From Capsulimonas corticalis (GTDB lineage: Bacteria > Armatimonadota > Armatimonadia > Armatimonadales > Capsulimonadaceae): a stretch of DNA of 64,000 bases. Within the stretch, counting starts at the first letter, position 1; every line of letters starts with the position of its first letter. The stretch lies in NCBI RefSeq assembly GCF_003574315.2, contig NZ_AP025739.1:992001-1056000 (forward strand). The letters are read 5' to 3'. The notes under the pieces were generated by a model that made no database searches, had not been told where the DNA came from, and was given only the letters and a program-made list of their open reading frames with translations. Positions 8,488 to 18,137 of this stretch are shown here, piece by piece. The position numbers and the translations under genes are program-made.

Positions 8488-10056
8488 ATGCGCGCTTCAC
8501 TCCAGCACCGGCCGCTTCTTTGTTTCGCCTGCGCGTTCGCGCTCGGCGTCGCCGCATGCGGAGCCGGCCATACGCCGCTCTGGCTGATCGCCGCCGCCCT
8601 GGCGCTCGGGGGAGCGCTGCTGGCATGGCGAGCGTCTCCCTGGCCGCTGGCGCTCACGGGTCTGATCCTGGCGGGAATGGCCTGCGGCGCGCTGCGGGAA
8701 ACATCCGCGCTAGTGGTTCCGCCCGGCGATATCCGCCATTGCGCCGGTCAAGCCGCGCTGGCGACCGTCACCGGCGTCATTGCGAACGATCCGGAGCGCC
8801 GTCCGGGCCGCCTCCTCTTTCGCCTGCGCGCGGAGCAAGTCCAGATGCGCGGCGAAACAAAGGCCGTGACGGGCCTGCTCTCCGTAACGCTGGCGTCCTC
8901 CGAGGCCCGCGACACTCCCACTCTGGACTACGGCGACCGAATCGCCCTGCGCGGTTATCTGGATCTTCCCCCGGCCGCGACCAACCCCGGCGCGTTCTCC
9001 TGGCGCGACTACCTCGCGCGGCAAGGCGTTTACGCTGCGCTCTCCGCACGCCGCCCCCCCACCCTGATTTCTCATGGCGCCGGCGCGAATCCCATCCTCC
9101 GCGCCGCCTGGACGGCGCGCCATCAGATCGTGACCGCCCTGAAAGCGCATCTGCCGCCCACGGACGCCGCCGTGCTCTGCGGGATCCTGATCGGGCAGCG
9201 CTCCGATCTCGATCCGGGCCTGCTCGCGGATTTCGTGCATACAGGAACGATCCACGTGCTGGCGTCCGCCGGCCTGCATGTCGGGATCCTGATCTGGTGG
9301 CTTCTGGCGGCCGCGCGGCGGCTCACGATTCCGCGCCGCTGGGCCGCGCTGGGGATCATCGCGATCCTCTGGCTCTACGCCGTCATGGCCGGCGGCAGAC
9401 CTTCGGTGACGCGGGCGGCGCTGCTGGCGACGGTGTATCTCGCCGCCCTTTTCTTCGAACGCGAGCCGGACCTGCCGACATCGCTCGGCTTCGCGGCCCT
9501 CGCCATCCTCCTGGATAACCCACAGACGCTGTTCGACTCCGGATTCCAGATGTCGTTCCTGACGGTCGCCACCCTCGCCGTCACGATGCCGCTCTGGTCG
9601 GATTATTGGCGCGAACGCGCGGAGCGCTGGACGCGGCTCGCTCCCGCCGTCCGGCGCGCCGCGTTCTGGGGTCTGGAGCTTGCGGGCCTGACGCTGTTCG
9701 CGCAGCTCGGATCCGCGCCGATCGTGGCCGGCGCCTATAACGAGTTCTCCCTGAGCGGCGTCCTCGCCAACCTTCTGGTCGTCCCCGCGCTGTTTCTGAT
9801 CGTTCCTCTGGGCTTCCTGACGGCGGCGTTTGCCGGGATTTCTTCGGGCGCGGCCGCGCTGAGCGCGACTCTGCTGCTTCCCCTGCTGGACTATGTCATC
9901 GCCGTCGTCCGCGCCTGCGGCGAAGGGCGCTGGGCGTTTCGGGCCATCCAAACGCCGCCGATCGTACTTATCGCCCTCTACTATGCCGGCGTCGCCTTCG
10001 CTGCGGCGTTGCTTGCCCGGAGGAAAATTTCGTCAAATCGGCCACTCGCGCACTAA
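8488..10056 (+). CDS. ComEC/Rec2-family DNA-uptake channel protein without MBL domain
   Basis: 522 residues. The N-terminal part has membrane segments followed by the DUF4131-type soluble region (ATVTGVIANDPERRPGRLLFRLRA ... YGDRIALRGYL). The competence-domain core is clear: LCGILIGQRSDLD, HVLASAGLHVGIL, GGRPSVTRAALLA and DSGFQMSFLTVATLAV. ComEC proteins form the inner-membrane channel for single-stranded DNA during transformation. Many carry a C-terminal metallo-beta-lactamase nuclease domain; here the protein ends after the last membrane helices, so that domain is missing. A stand-alone MBL protein of the ComEC type is encoded at 43136-44041. Confidence 0.9.
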   Translation: MRASLQHRPLLCFACAFALGVAACGAGHTPLWLIAAALALGGALLAWRASPWPLALTGLILAGMACGALRETSALVVPPGDIRHCAGQAALATVTGVIANDPERRPGRLLFRLRAEQVQMRGETKAVTGLLSVTLASSEARDTPTLDYGDRIALRGYLDLPPAATNPGAFSWRDYLARQGVYAALSARRPPTLISHGAGANPILRAAWTARHQIVTALKAHLPPTDAAVLCGILIGQRSDLDPGLLADFVHTGTIHVLASAGLHVGILIWWLLAAARRLTIPRRWAALGIIAILWLYAVMAGGRPSVTRAALLATVYLAALFFEREPDLPTSLGFAALAILLDNPQTLFDSGFQMSFLTVATLAVTMPLWSDYWRERAERWTRLAPAVRRAAFWGLELAGLTLFAQLGSAPIVAGAYNEFSLSGVLANLLVVPALFLIVPLGFLTAAFAGISSGAAALSATLLLPLLDYVIAVVRACGEGRWAFRAIQTPPIVLIALYYAGVAFAAALLARRKISSNRPLAH

Positions 10057-10074
10057 AACAGCACGTTTGTCTCT

Positions 10075-10080
10075 TATAAT
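10075..10080 (+). promoter_or_regulatory. -10 box for the subtilase/CHAT operon
   Basis: A consensus TATAAT lies 36 bases before the ATG at 10116. An AGGAA ribosome-binding site follows near 10105. No good -35 box is visible. Confidence 0.5.
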
Positions 10081-10115
10081 AAGACATTATCGTTTGCCCT
10101 CATAGGAATTTCCCG

Positions 10116-12236
10116 ATGACTCCACGTTTCTTGTTCAGCCTCGCCGTGCTGCTGACCGCGCCGGCGGCGCACGCGGCCCCCGCCCTGCGCGTCCCATACC
10201 CAAATCTGGACGCTGGCATCCGGAAAGTCACCGCGCGCGGCGGCGAGGGAACCGCGAAGATCGCTCCCGAACTGCGGCTCCTGGCGAACCAGTTCCGCGC
10301 CGCAAAGCCTGCGGCGCCGGACACGTTCGTTTACTCCAAAGCGCAGCTGCTCAGCCGGTTTGGCATCGATGGATCGGAGGCGGAGCCGCAGGTGAATGTC
10401 GCGCTGACGGTTGCCGCGGACACCGGCGACGCCGCGTTGTCGGCTCTTGGGGCGCGGATTTACGAACACTCCGCCTCCAATACCGTCTGCGCGCGCGTTT
10501 CCGTCTCCAAAATTCCAGATCTGGCCATGGAAAGCTCCGTCTACGCCATCCGGCTCGCGCGCAGCGCCGAGTATCCGCCCGTCCCGCCAAGCTCCCTGCG
10601 GCCGCGCATCCGGCCCTTTACGACCTCACGCGGCGGCGAAGCCGACGCCGTGGCGTTCGACCATCAAGGACTGACCGGCAAGGGCGTGATCGTCGGCGTC
10701 GTCGACTCCGGGATCGACTGGCGGCACGCGGACTTCCGGCGCGCCGACGGATCGACGCGCATTCTCGCCCTGTGGGATATGACCGACAACTCCTGGAAGA
10801 CGTCCAAGGGGAAGATCGGCTCCAAGCCGCCGGTCGTGGGCGACAAAGAGATCATCGGCACGCTCTATACGCGCGCGCAGATCGACGCCGCGCTGGGCAA
10901 ATCCGGCGACGTAAAGTCCGTCGACCACGAAGGACATGGCACGGCCTGCGCCGGGACCGCCGCCGGCAGCGGCGCCGACTTCCCAGGCGTCGCCCCCGAC
11001 GCGGACTTGATCGTCGTCAAGGCCGGCGAGAACGGGGCCAACCCGTTTTACTTCCTTGGAACGCAGTTTATCGCCGATCAAGCCAAGGCGCTGGGCGAGC
11101 CGTGCGTGATCAGCCAGAGCTTCGGCTCGAACGACACGGCCCACGATGGCGACAGCCTGGAGGAGCAGGCGATGAACGAGATCGCGGCCCCGGGCAAGGC
11201 GGGAATCTGTATCTGCGTGGCGGCCGGAAACGACGGTCTCTCCAGCTCGCACGCCAGCGGCCGGTTCGGCGCGCTCCAGGACGGCCAGGCCGATATCGAA
11301 AGCCGCCCGATCCAGTTGTTTGTCGATCAGCCGACCCTTCTCGATGCGTACTTCAAGGCCGGCGACGAGTGGGGGCTGGCGGTCGCCGGCCTGGACAAAT
11401 ACCTCATCGATAAGGCGGGCAAACCGGTATTCTTTTACGTCGCGCGCACCGGCAAAGGGATCAAGGGCGTGACAAGCGCGACGCCGAGCGCCCCGAAGTC
11501 GTTCGCCGCGTTTTTCAAAACCGTCGAGCTTGACACGGTCTCCAACGGACAGGAGGACCATCTCTCGATTCCGCTGGAGCCGGGCAGTTATTTGATCTAC
11601 GGCTTCGGCGCCAGCGCCAAAGTGACGGATGGCGCCTTCCATCTTTACCTGCCATTCCCAGGCAACGCCTCGTTCGGCGACGGCGCGGACAAGCACGCCA
11701 TGGTCGCCGCGCCGGGGACCGCCTCCAACGTCATCACGGTCGGCTCCTACAATATCCGCAAGTCCTGGCGCAACGCCGCCAGCAAAACCACCTCATACAA
11801 CCTGCCGGTCGGCGATATCTCGGACTACTCCAGCCCCGGCTTCCGCCGCGACGGCGTCGTCAAGCCCGAGATCGCCGCCCCCGGCGCGTATGCGATCTCG
11901 CCGCTCGCGCAGGGCTCCAAGATGAGCCTCGGCGCGGACGGCAAGCCCGACACGGCCTCTCTCACTCCCGACAAACAGCACCTCGCCTGGTCCGGCACCA
12001 GCGCCGCCTGCCCCTACACCGCCGGCGTCATCGCCTTGATGCTGCAAAAGAACCCGACGCTCGACGAAGCCCAGATCCGCAAGATCCTCACTGGCGCCGC
12101 CCAGCACGACGACTTCACCGGCGCCGTCCCCAACAACCTCTGGGGCTACGGCAAACTCGCCCCCGCCGCCGCGCTCACGGCGACGCCCGCCGCGCCTGAC
12201 AGCGCCTCCTCCGGAAAAATGGGACAGCCGCAGTGA
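10116..12236 (+). CDS. Secreted S8-family serine protease (subtilase)
   Basis: 706 residues with a signal peptide ending near AHAAPA and a ~170-residue N-terminal region that looks like an inhibitory propeptide. The catalytic triad is intact: Asp about 197 in VVDSGIDW, His about 274 in HEGHGTACAG, and Ser about 629 in SGTSAACPYTAG. An insert of roughly 200 residues lies between the His and Ser segments, including a beta-rich stretch, as in subtilases with an inserted domain. The stop overlaps the GTG start of the TPR-CHAT gene by 4 bases, so the two proteins are translationally coupled and both are exported. A joint role outside the cytoplasm is inferred from this. Confidence 0.93.
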   Translation: MTPRFLFSLAVLLTAPAAHAAPALRVPYPNLDAGIRKVTARGGEGTAKIAPELRLLANQFRAAKPAAPDTFVYSKAQLLSRFGIDGSEAEPQVNVALTVAADTGDAALSALGARIYEHSASNTVCARVSVSKIPDLAMESSVYAIRLARSAEYPPVPPSSLRPRIRPFTTSRGGEADAVAFDHQGLTGKGVIVGVVDSGIDWRHADFRRADGSTRILALWDMTDNSWKTSKGKIGSKPPVVGDKEIIGTLYTRAQIDAALGKSGDVKSVDHEGHGTACAGTAAGSGADFPGVAPDADLIVVKAGENGANPFYFLGTQFIADQAKALGEPCVISQSFGSNDTAHDGDSLEEQAMNEIAAPGKAGICICVAAGNDGLSSSHASGRFGALQDGQADIESRPIQLFVDQPTLLDAYFKAGDEWGLAVAGLDKYLIDKAGKPVFFYVARTGKGIKGVTSATPSAPKSFAAFFKTVELDTVSNGQEDHLSIPLEPGSYLIYGFGASAKVTDGAFHLYLPFPGNASFGDGADKHAMVAAPGTASNVITVGSYNIRKSWRNAASKTTSYNLPVGDISDYSSPGFRRDGVVKPEIAAPGAYAISPLAQGSKMSLGADGKPDTASLTPDKQHLAWSGTSAACPYTAGVIALMLQKNPTLDEAQIRKILTGAAQHDDFTGAVPNNLWGYGKLAPAAALTATPAAPDSASSGKMGQPQ

Positions 12237-15200
12237 AGCGACGTTCTTTCGCCGCCGGCGCACTCACATTGACGATGCTCGGAATGTCGGCGAACTTCGC
12301 CCACGCTCAGAAGATGGCTTCCGCGTGGACAAAACTCGGCGATGCAGCTTACGACGCTCAGAAGTATGACGAGGCGTTAAAGGACTACCAAAACGCGGTT
12401 GATTCCGATGCGCATGACGACAAGGCCGTCGTCAAGCTCGCCTATTCCTACGGCCGTCTGGAGCGTTTCGACGACGGCGTTCAAATGCTGAAAACCGCCT
12501 TAGGGCGTTTTGCCGATCCCGAACCGCATCGCAAAGTTCAGCGGACGCAGTCGTTCCTGTACTTCCTGTGGTCTGAGGCGATGCGCGCCCAGGGAAAATT
12601 ACCGGACGCTCTCACGCATATCCAGCAGGCTTCCGAGTTGGCTCAGGACGCGGATCCCCCTCAATCCGGCCTCTATTTGATGATGTCCGGAGCCTTAATG
12701 ATGCAAATGGGACGCGGCGAAGCGGCCCTGGATGCGGCGACGCAAGCGATCGTCCTGGAAAAAAATCTCGGGGAATTCGCACTTCAGGGCAAAGCTTATC
12801 TCTTCCGAGCACAGTTCCATAGCATGATGCGCCATCTCGACGACGCCGCAAACGACGATACCCAGGCGCTCAATCTCGCGGTCGCCCATTCCCTTCCGCG
12901 TCTGAAGTTGGACGCATTGCAAAGGCTGGGCAATGTCTCCGCGGATCAGGGAGATCTGACCAAGGCGCTGGATGATTACAAACAAGCCATGGAATGCGCG
13001 CTCGATTTAGGCGACGTCAAATTGCAAGCCAGCCTGTTGATGGACAGCGCACAGTGCAATATCAAACAAATGCGATACGATCACGCGATCCTCGTATACC
13101 GTAAAGCGGCGGAGCTTTCGGAGAGCGTTCACAACGTTCCCGGCAAAGCGCAGGCGCTGTCCGGTATTGGACAGGTCTATACGCAGTTAGGCAGCTTTGA
13201 GCAGGCGCTCGATTTCCATAAACAAGCGCGAGAGATCTATATTTCGCTCAAGGACGAACAATTCGATCTTGAGGAGCTTGGAAACATCGGCTACTCGGAG
13301 GCGAACCTGGGCCGCTTCCCGGAAGCGATCACGGATTTAAACCATGGACTGACCAGAGCGCGCGCCGAAAAAAACACGGACGTTGAACAGAACTTCCTCT
13401 GGCTTTTAGGGCAGACATATCGGCATAAGAAAGATTTCCCTCAAGCGGTTGCCTGCTACCGCGCGTCGCTCAAGATTGCACAGGCGACGCATGATGTTCC
13501 CAACCAACTCCAGTCGCTTATGCCGCTGGCGACGGCCGAAACAAATGAAGCGCGCTACGATGACGCACGTCAGGATTTGAACGCCGCAATCACATTAGCG
13601 AAGCAGTTAGGCGACTGGAATTCGGAAGGATTCGCCTTGAATTTCCTCGCCGGTGTCGAGATGTTATCGCACAATCGTGCGAAGGCGATCGATTTATCTC
13701 AGCAGGCCTTCTTGCTGTACTCCGCGCGGCCTGCAACATCCGGTGAAATTTCGGTTCTCAGCGAATTGACATACCTCTATGCCGAGAGCGCGCAAACCTA
13801 TCCGCTGGCAATCTTTTACGGTAAGCAAGCCGTCGCCCTGCGGGAGCGGATTCGGGCGAACACCGCGACATTTGACGAGGCGACGCGGCAAATTGTGTTT
13901 GCGCAGGATCGTGATGTCTATCGGATTCTGGCGGAGATGCTCGTCCAGCAAGGCCGTTTGCCTGAGGCCCAGCAAATTCTTCACCGGATGAAAGACAAAG
14001 AATATCGCGATTTCGCCGAGCGCGGCGGATCGGATGCGGCCGTTCCCGGAAAGTCCGTTGCATTGAACGCGGCGGAAACGGAATGGCGGGATCGATACGC
14101 CAAGATCGCCGATCAAGTCACGGCCATTGGGCAAAAACGCGAGGCGCTGCTGGCGCGTAAGGAGCAGGCGGATCCGGCGGCGTTTACGGACGCCGACCAA
14201 AAGTCGCTGGCGGACGCGGACCGCGATCTGGTCGTCGCGAACACGGCGTTCCAAAGCTCGCTCGTAAAGATGGCGGAGGAGTTTGCGAAGCCCGGCGCGT
14301 CGCCCCGGCTGGCGTCGGTTGGAGAAACATCCGGTCTTTCGGAGACCCTGCGCAACCTCGGACCAGGGACAGTCGCGCTTTACACCATCGTGGAGGCGGA
14401 CAAGTACCGGGTGATCGTCGTCACCTCGCAGACGCAGAAGGCGGAGGAGTATGCTATCTCGTCCGCCGACCTCAACAAAAAGATCCTGGCTCTGCGCGAG
14501 GCGCTGCAGGATCCCAGCCTCGATCCGCGCCCGATGGCGCAGGATCTTTACAAGATCTTGATCGGGCCGATTGAGAAAGACTTGGCGGGCGCGGAAGCGA
14601 AGACGCTGATGTGGTCGCTCGACGGCGCGCTGCGTTACCTGCCGATCGCGACGCTCTACGACGGCAAGCAGTATCTCGTGGAGCGCTATCGCAATGAAGT
14701 GTTTACCCTCGCCAGCCAGAGCCGCCTGGAGGAAGCGACGGCGCCTCACTGGTCCGCGCTCGGCCTGGGCGTCTCCAAAGCGCAGCCGGGGTTTGAAGCG
14801 CTTCCCGCCGTTCCCGAAGAGCTCCACGGAATCATTCAGGGCGACGCCTCAAGCACGGGCTCCGTCCTCCCAGGCTCCGTGCTGCTGGACGCCGCGTTCA
14901 CGCGCGACTCAATGGTCGCGGCGCTGGAGGAGCGCAAATACCCGGTCGTCCATATCGCCAGCCACTTCTCGTTCCGGCCCGGCGGCGATTCCGAATCGTT
15001 TCTTCTTCTTGGCGACGGAACGCACCTTACCCTCGCCGAGCTCAAGACTCTCCCCCAGGTCTTCCAGGGAACCGATCTGCTGACGCTCTCCGCCTGTGAC
15101 ACCGCCATGAGCGCAGGCGACGACGCGAGCGGCGGCCGCGAAATCGAAGGCTGCGCCGTAATCGCCCAGCGCCAGGGCGCCCGCGCCGTCCTCGCCAGCC

Positions 15201-15496
15201 TCTGGCCGGTGGCCGACGAAAGCACGCAGATGCTCATGCACGCTTTCTACCAATACCGCGAAAGCCACCCCGGCGCCTCCAAAGCCCAGGCCCTGCAAGC
15301 CGCCCAGCTTGCCCTCCTCCACGGCGACCAAAGCGCCCCCGCCGGCGCGCATCGCGGCGGCGCCCCCAAACCCATCAATCCAACACACACCGATCCTGAC
15401 CCCGCCGGCGCGCCGGACTACACCCCCGATCCCAAAGCCCCCTTCGCCCACCCATACTTCTGGGCGCCGTTTATTTTAATCGGGAACTGGAAGTAG
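12233..15496 (+). CDS. Exported TPR-repeat protein with C-terminal CHAT protease domain
   Basis: 1087 residues, starting with GTG in a GTGA overlap with the subtilase stop. A signal peptide (RRSFAAGALTLTMLGMSANF then AHAQ) is followed by roughly 500 residues of tetratricopeptide repeats (for example AWTKLGDAAYDAQKYDEALK), a charged coiled linker at ~600-700, and a CHAT domain. CHAT is a caspase-like fold with a His-Cys dyad: His about 911 in HIASHFSF and Cys about 955 in TLSACDTAMSAG, both present. The ending ASLWPVADEST...LMHAFYQ also fits the family. Most described CHAT-TPR proteins are cytoplasmic and often defence-linked; a signal peptide and coupling to a subtilase are unusual. Either protease could activate the other. 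Confidence 0.9.
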   Translation: MKRRSFAAGALTLTMLGMSANFAHAQKMASAWTKLGDAAYDAQKYDEALKDYQNAVDSDAHDDKAVVKLAYSYGRLERFDDGVQMLKTALGRFADPEPHRKVQRTQSFLYFLWSEAMRAQGKLPDALTHIQQASELAQDADPPQSGLYLMMSGALMMQMGRGEAALDAATQAIVLEKNLGEFALQGKAYLFRAQFHSMMRHLDDAANDDTQALNLAVAHSLPRLKLDALQRLGNVSADQGDLTKALDDYKQAMECALDLGDVKLQASLLMDSAQCNIKQMRYDHAILVYRKAAELSESVHNVPGKAQALSGIGQVYTQLGSFEQALDFHKQAREIYISLKDEQFDLEELGNIGYSEANLGRFPEAITDLNHGLTRARAEKNTDVEQNFLWLLGQTYRHKKDFPQAVACYRASLKIAQATHDVPNQLQSLMPLATAETNEARYDDARQDLNAAITLAKQLGDWNSEGFALNFLAGVEMLSHNRAKAIDLSQQAFLLYSARPATSGEISVLSELTYLYAESAQTYPLAIFYGKQAVALRERIRANTATFDEATRQIVFAQDRDVYRILAEMLVQQGRLPEAQQILHRMKDKEYRDFAERGGSDAAVPGKSVALNAAETEWRDRYAKIADQVTAIGQKREALLARKEQADPAAFTDADQKSLADADRDLVVANTAFQSSLVKMAEEFAKPGASPRLASVGETSGLSETLRNLGPGTVALYTIVEADKYRVIVVTSQTQKAEEYAISSADLNKKILALREALQDPSLDPRPMAQDLYKILIGPIEKDLAGAEAKTLMWSLDGALRYLPIATLYDGKQYLVERYRNEVFTLASQSRLEEATAPHWSALGLGVSKAQPGFEALPAVPEELHGIIQGDASSTGSVLPGSVLLDAAFTRDSMVAALEERKYPVVHIASHFSFRPGGDSESFLLLGDGTHLTLAELKTLPQVFQGTDLLTLSACDTAMSAGDDASGGREIEGCAVIAQRQGARAVLASLWPVADESTQMLMHAFYQYRESHPGASKAQALQAAQLALLHGDQSAPAGAHRGGAPKPINPTHTDPDPAGAPDYTPDPKAPFAHPYFWAPFILIGNWK

Positions 15497-15508
15497 GCGC
15501 CCACCTCG

Positions 15509-17065
15509 TTAAACCGAATGGATGACAAGGAAGGCGGCCAGCCAGGGGAGAACCGTGAGAAGCAAGATAATCGGCGCGACGAATGGGCGAAACCCACGAT
15601 CGAAACCTCCATAGAGATAAATAGGAACAATCATGAACGCCGCGACCAGAGAAAACGTGCTGAGATACGATCCAAAATCGACTCCCTCTCCATCCTGACG
15701 CGCCACAACAAAGATCAGCAGGCTCACGCAAATACATCCAAAGGCCATTTCGGCGTTCCGGCGCTGTAAAAAAATCAGATGCGCCTGCCGTTTCTCCGCA
15801 ACGCGCTTTTCTTTGATCGACCGGTTGAGCGCTTCCTTGGCTTGCGCCAGCTCAAAATCGTTCGTCAATTCCAAGTGTGCAAAGCAAACTTGAGCGTCAT
15901 CGATGAGCTCTCGATCCGCGTGCGGAAGAGATCCCATTTTTGTTGCGAGCGCAAGCGCCTCGCGATAATGCCGCTCCGCCGCCTGCCACTCATCCGCTTT
16001 CCCATAGGCTTTCGCCAAAGCATGGGCAACATTCAGATCAAGAGCGTCTGTTTCATAGAAGCTCCGTTTTTGCAGATACTCTTCATAGACTTTCAATCCC
16101 CCGTCTAGTCCATGAAGATCCAAAACCGCGTGGAGGCGGCATGTCAGCAACGTGACCGCCGTTTCGGCATTCTCTTCAATAGGATGGAGCGCAATCATCA
16201 TGTCAACGATCTTGAGCGCGTCCGCCGGGCGCTTCGCTTTTAGCAGCCACGAAAATCGGAGCCATTGGAGCGTTAGACCGTAATATTCCTCATGGTTCTC
16301 CGTGTAAAGCCTTTCGGCTTCATCCAGCGCTTCCTCAGTGTTTGCAAGATCATCTTCGGCTAACCCAATATGTGCGCGCAGCAACGCGTGCTCAAATTGA
16401 TGCTTGTTCTCAATTTGTTCGAGAGACGCCAGACATGAAAGCACCCACTTCGCATCTTCCCCTTCAGTGTAATACAAAAACGCGGGCAAAAGCGAAGTGG
16501 CGTAAAAATACAATCCTTTGTAGTCGCCTACGCCCTGCAAAAACTTAAGTATTGCTAGGTATCTAGAGAGCGTTTCGGGCGTCACAAGCTCATCGGATGA
16601 TTTTCGCGGCCATAAAATGTCGACAATATTCGCGCCGTCGTTCTGGGAAGAGAACGCATTTTGCAAATTACGCCAAGGAATAATGCTCCAAGACAGGCAG
16701 AGGCACGCCGTTCCCAATCCGATCCACCAGATCATATTGTCTGGATTGAAATATAAAATAAAGCAGAGAAGGCATGCGGTCGCAAAATTCGCGATGATGC
16801 CTCCACTATACACAAGCAACCGCGCGCCGCGCGTAGGTTTAACCACGTTCGGGAAGGTGAAGGTCACACCACTATAGAATTGGTCGCGACAAATATAATA
16901 TCGCACGCCGCCAAGGCTCCACGCGAAAATCGGCTTCCCTTGTCCCGTGCCAAGGCTTGTCACTTCGTACCTCATCGCATAGCCCACCACGGCATGACCT
17001 ATCTCATGTATCCAGATATGCAAATATAAGAAGCCGGCAAACGCCAAGCAAGAGATAAGGAACAT
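15509..17065 (-). CDS. M50-type membrane metalloprotease with TPR-like region
   Basis: 518 residues. A first membrane helix carries HEIGH (residues 20-24), the zinc motif of site-2-type proteases. Further helices follow, and NDGANI near residue 140 fits the third zinc ligand (the NDG/LDG motif of M50). The middle ~280 residues are helical repeats resembling TPRs (VAHALAKAYGKADEWQAAERHYREAL), and three membrane helices close the protein. Such enzymes cut membrane proteins within the bilayer; the repeat region probably binds partners. It converges on the CHAT gene with only 12 bases between the stops. Base composition is somewhat less GC-rich than the neighbours. Confidence 0.78.
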   Translation of the reverse strand: MFLISCLAFAGFLYLHIWIHEIGHAVVGYAMRYEVTSLGTGQGKPIFAWSLGGVRYYICRDQFYSGVTFTFPNVVKPTRGARLLVYSGGIIANFATACLLCFILYFNPDNMIWWIGLGTACLCLSWSIIPWRNLQNAFSSQNDGANIVDILWPRKSSDELVTPETLSRYLAILKFLQGVGDYKGLYFYATSLLPAFLYYTEGEDAKWVLSCLASLEQIENKHQFEHALLRAHIGLAEDDLANTEEALDEAERLYTENHEEYYGLTLQWLRFSWLLKAKRPADALKIVDMMIALHPIEENAETAVTLLTCRLHAVLDLHGLDGGLKVYEEYLQKRSFYETDALDLNVAHALAKAYGKADEWQAAERHYREALALATKMGSLPHADRELIDDAQVCFAHLELTNDFELAQAKEALNRSIKEKRVAEKRQAHLIFLQRRNAEMAFGCICVSLLIFVVARQDGEGVDFGSYLSTFSLVAAFMIVPIYLYGGFDRGFRPFVAPIILLLTVLPWLAAFLVIHSV

Positions 17066-17134
17066 AGCTCTCAGTTTACCTGCTCATCTGTTGTGATTGG
17101 CTTCACGAAAGATGCGTAGATCCGCCGAACGATG

Positions 17135-17156
17135 TATAATGGTCTCCATGGAGACC
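17135..17156 (+). promoter_or_regulatory. -10 box followed by a 16-bp palindrome overlapping the RBS
   Basis: TATAAT (17135-17140) is directly followed by the perfect palindrome GGTCTCCATGGAGACC (17141-17156). The palindrome spans the expected transcription start and contains the GGAG ribosome-binding site of the gene at 17161. It could be an operator, or a hairpin that hides the RBS in the mRNA. Confidence 0.5.
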
Positions 17157-17160
17157 TGAA

Positions 17161-18060
17161 ATGATCAAAGCAAAGTTCGCGGCGATATTGGGATTGGCGA
17201 TGCTGGCGGTTCTTCCTCTGGCGGCGCGCGCGGATGACAGCGCAACGCCGTTAATTACGGTGGGCGGGGAGACGATCTCGCGATCTGATTATCTGCAAAT
17301 CCTGGAAGATCAATATGGGAAGGGCGTCCTGCAAAAGCTGGTGTTTGGAAGCCTGATTCGGCAGGCGGCAGCGAAGGCGGGCGTGACTCCGACCGATGCC
17401 GACGTGGACAAGAGGCTGGCGGAGGTCTTACGGCGCGAGCCGCAGATCGTTCCGGACGCGCAGAGGGCGCCAGAGCAGCGGAAACAGTTTGTCGCGAATT
17501 TGAAACTAGATCTTTCTCTGGAAAATCTCCGTTTGAGAAATATCTCCTTGACGGACGATGAGGCGCAGCAGTATTACACGGCGCACTCTGCGGAGTATGA
17601 GCTTCCCCAGCAGGCGAAGACAACGATCGTCGTCACCGATTCGACCGAGGACTCGCTTATCGCCGAAAATCTTCTGAAGACCGGCGTTTCCGAGAGCGCG
17701 ATCGCACAGAAACCCGGCCTGCATGTGGTCGGCGTCGACGGCTTTAACGTCAACATGGACGCGCTGTCTCCAGCGGATCGTACCCGAATCTCCGATCTTG
17801 TGCTCCTGGCCAAACCCAAGGAGGTGAAGACTGTCAAAGTCCAGAATCACTTTCTCACCATCCGGGTCATCAGCAAGGACGCCAAGCGGATCCCGCCGCT
17901 TGCGGAGATCAAGAGCGATGTCGTTCGCGCCGCGAAGCTCGCCAAGGCGCCCAGCGCCGCCGCGATGATCCGCACGCTCTACCTCCAGAATCCGCCCACG
18001 TTTCAAGACCAAAAATACGAGAGCGATTTCGACGATGTCAATCCCGCCGTGGCCCACTAG
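17161..18060 (+). CDS. SurA/PpiC-like periplasmic foldase
   Basis: 299 residues with a signal peptide ending at ARADD. The N-terminal region (TVGGETISRSDYLQILEDQYGKG ... LIRQAAAKAGVTPTDADVDKRL) follows the SurA/PrsA chaperone fold, and the middle (LTDDEAQQYYTAHSAEYELP) is the usual hinge into a parvulin-type domain. The parvulin region (about 150-240) is short and divergent, so prolyl isomerase activity is doubtful and chaperone activity more likely. It stands alone between the M50 gene, divergently placed, and the DUF5666 gene. The ATG follows GGAG inside a palindrome. Confidence 0.72.
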   Translation: MIKAKFAAILGLAMLAVLPLAARADDSATPLITVGGETISRSDYLQILEDQYGKGVLQKLVFGSLIRQAAAKAGVTPTDADVDKRLAEVLRREPQIVPDAQRAPEQRKQFVANLKLDLSLENLRLRNISLTDDEAQQYYTAHSAEYELPQQAKTTIVVTDSTEDSLIAENLLKTGVSESAIAQKPGLHVVGVDGFNVNMDALSPADRTRISDLVLLAKPKEVKTVKVQNHFLTIRVISKDAKRIPPLAEIKSDVVRAAKLAKAPSAAAMIRTLYLQNPPTFQDQKYESDFDDVNPAVAH

Positions 18061-18137
18061 CAGCCGATGGATTTTGCGCTGTCCGCACAAGCCTGGCGAA
18101 TAAATTTCTGGCGGCGCTTCGCGCTTTGAACCTTGAG

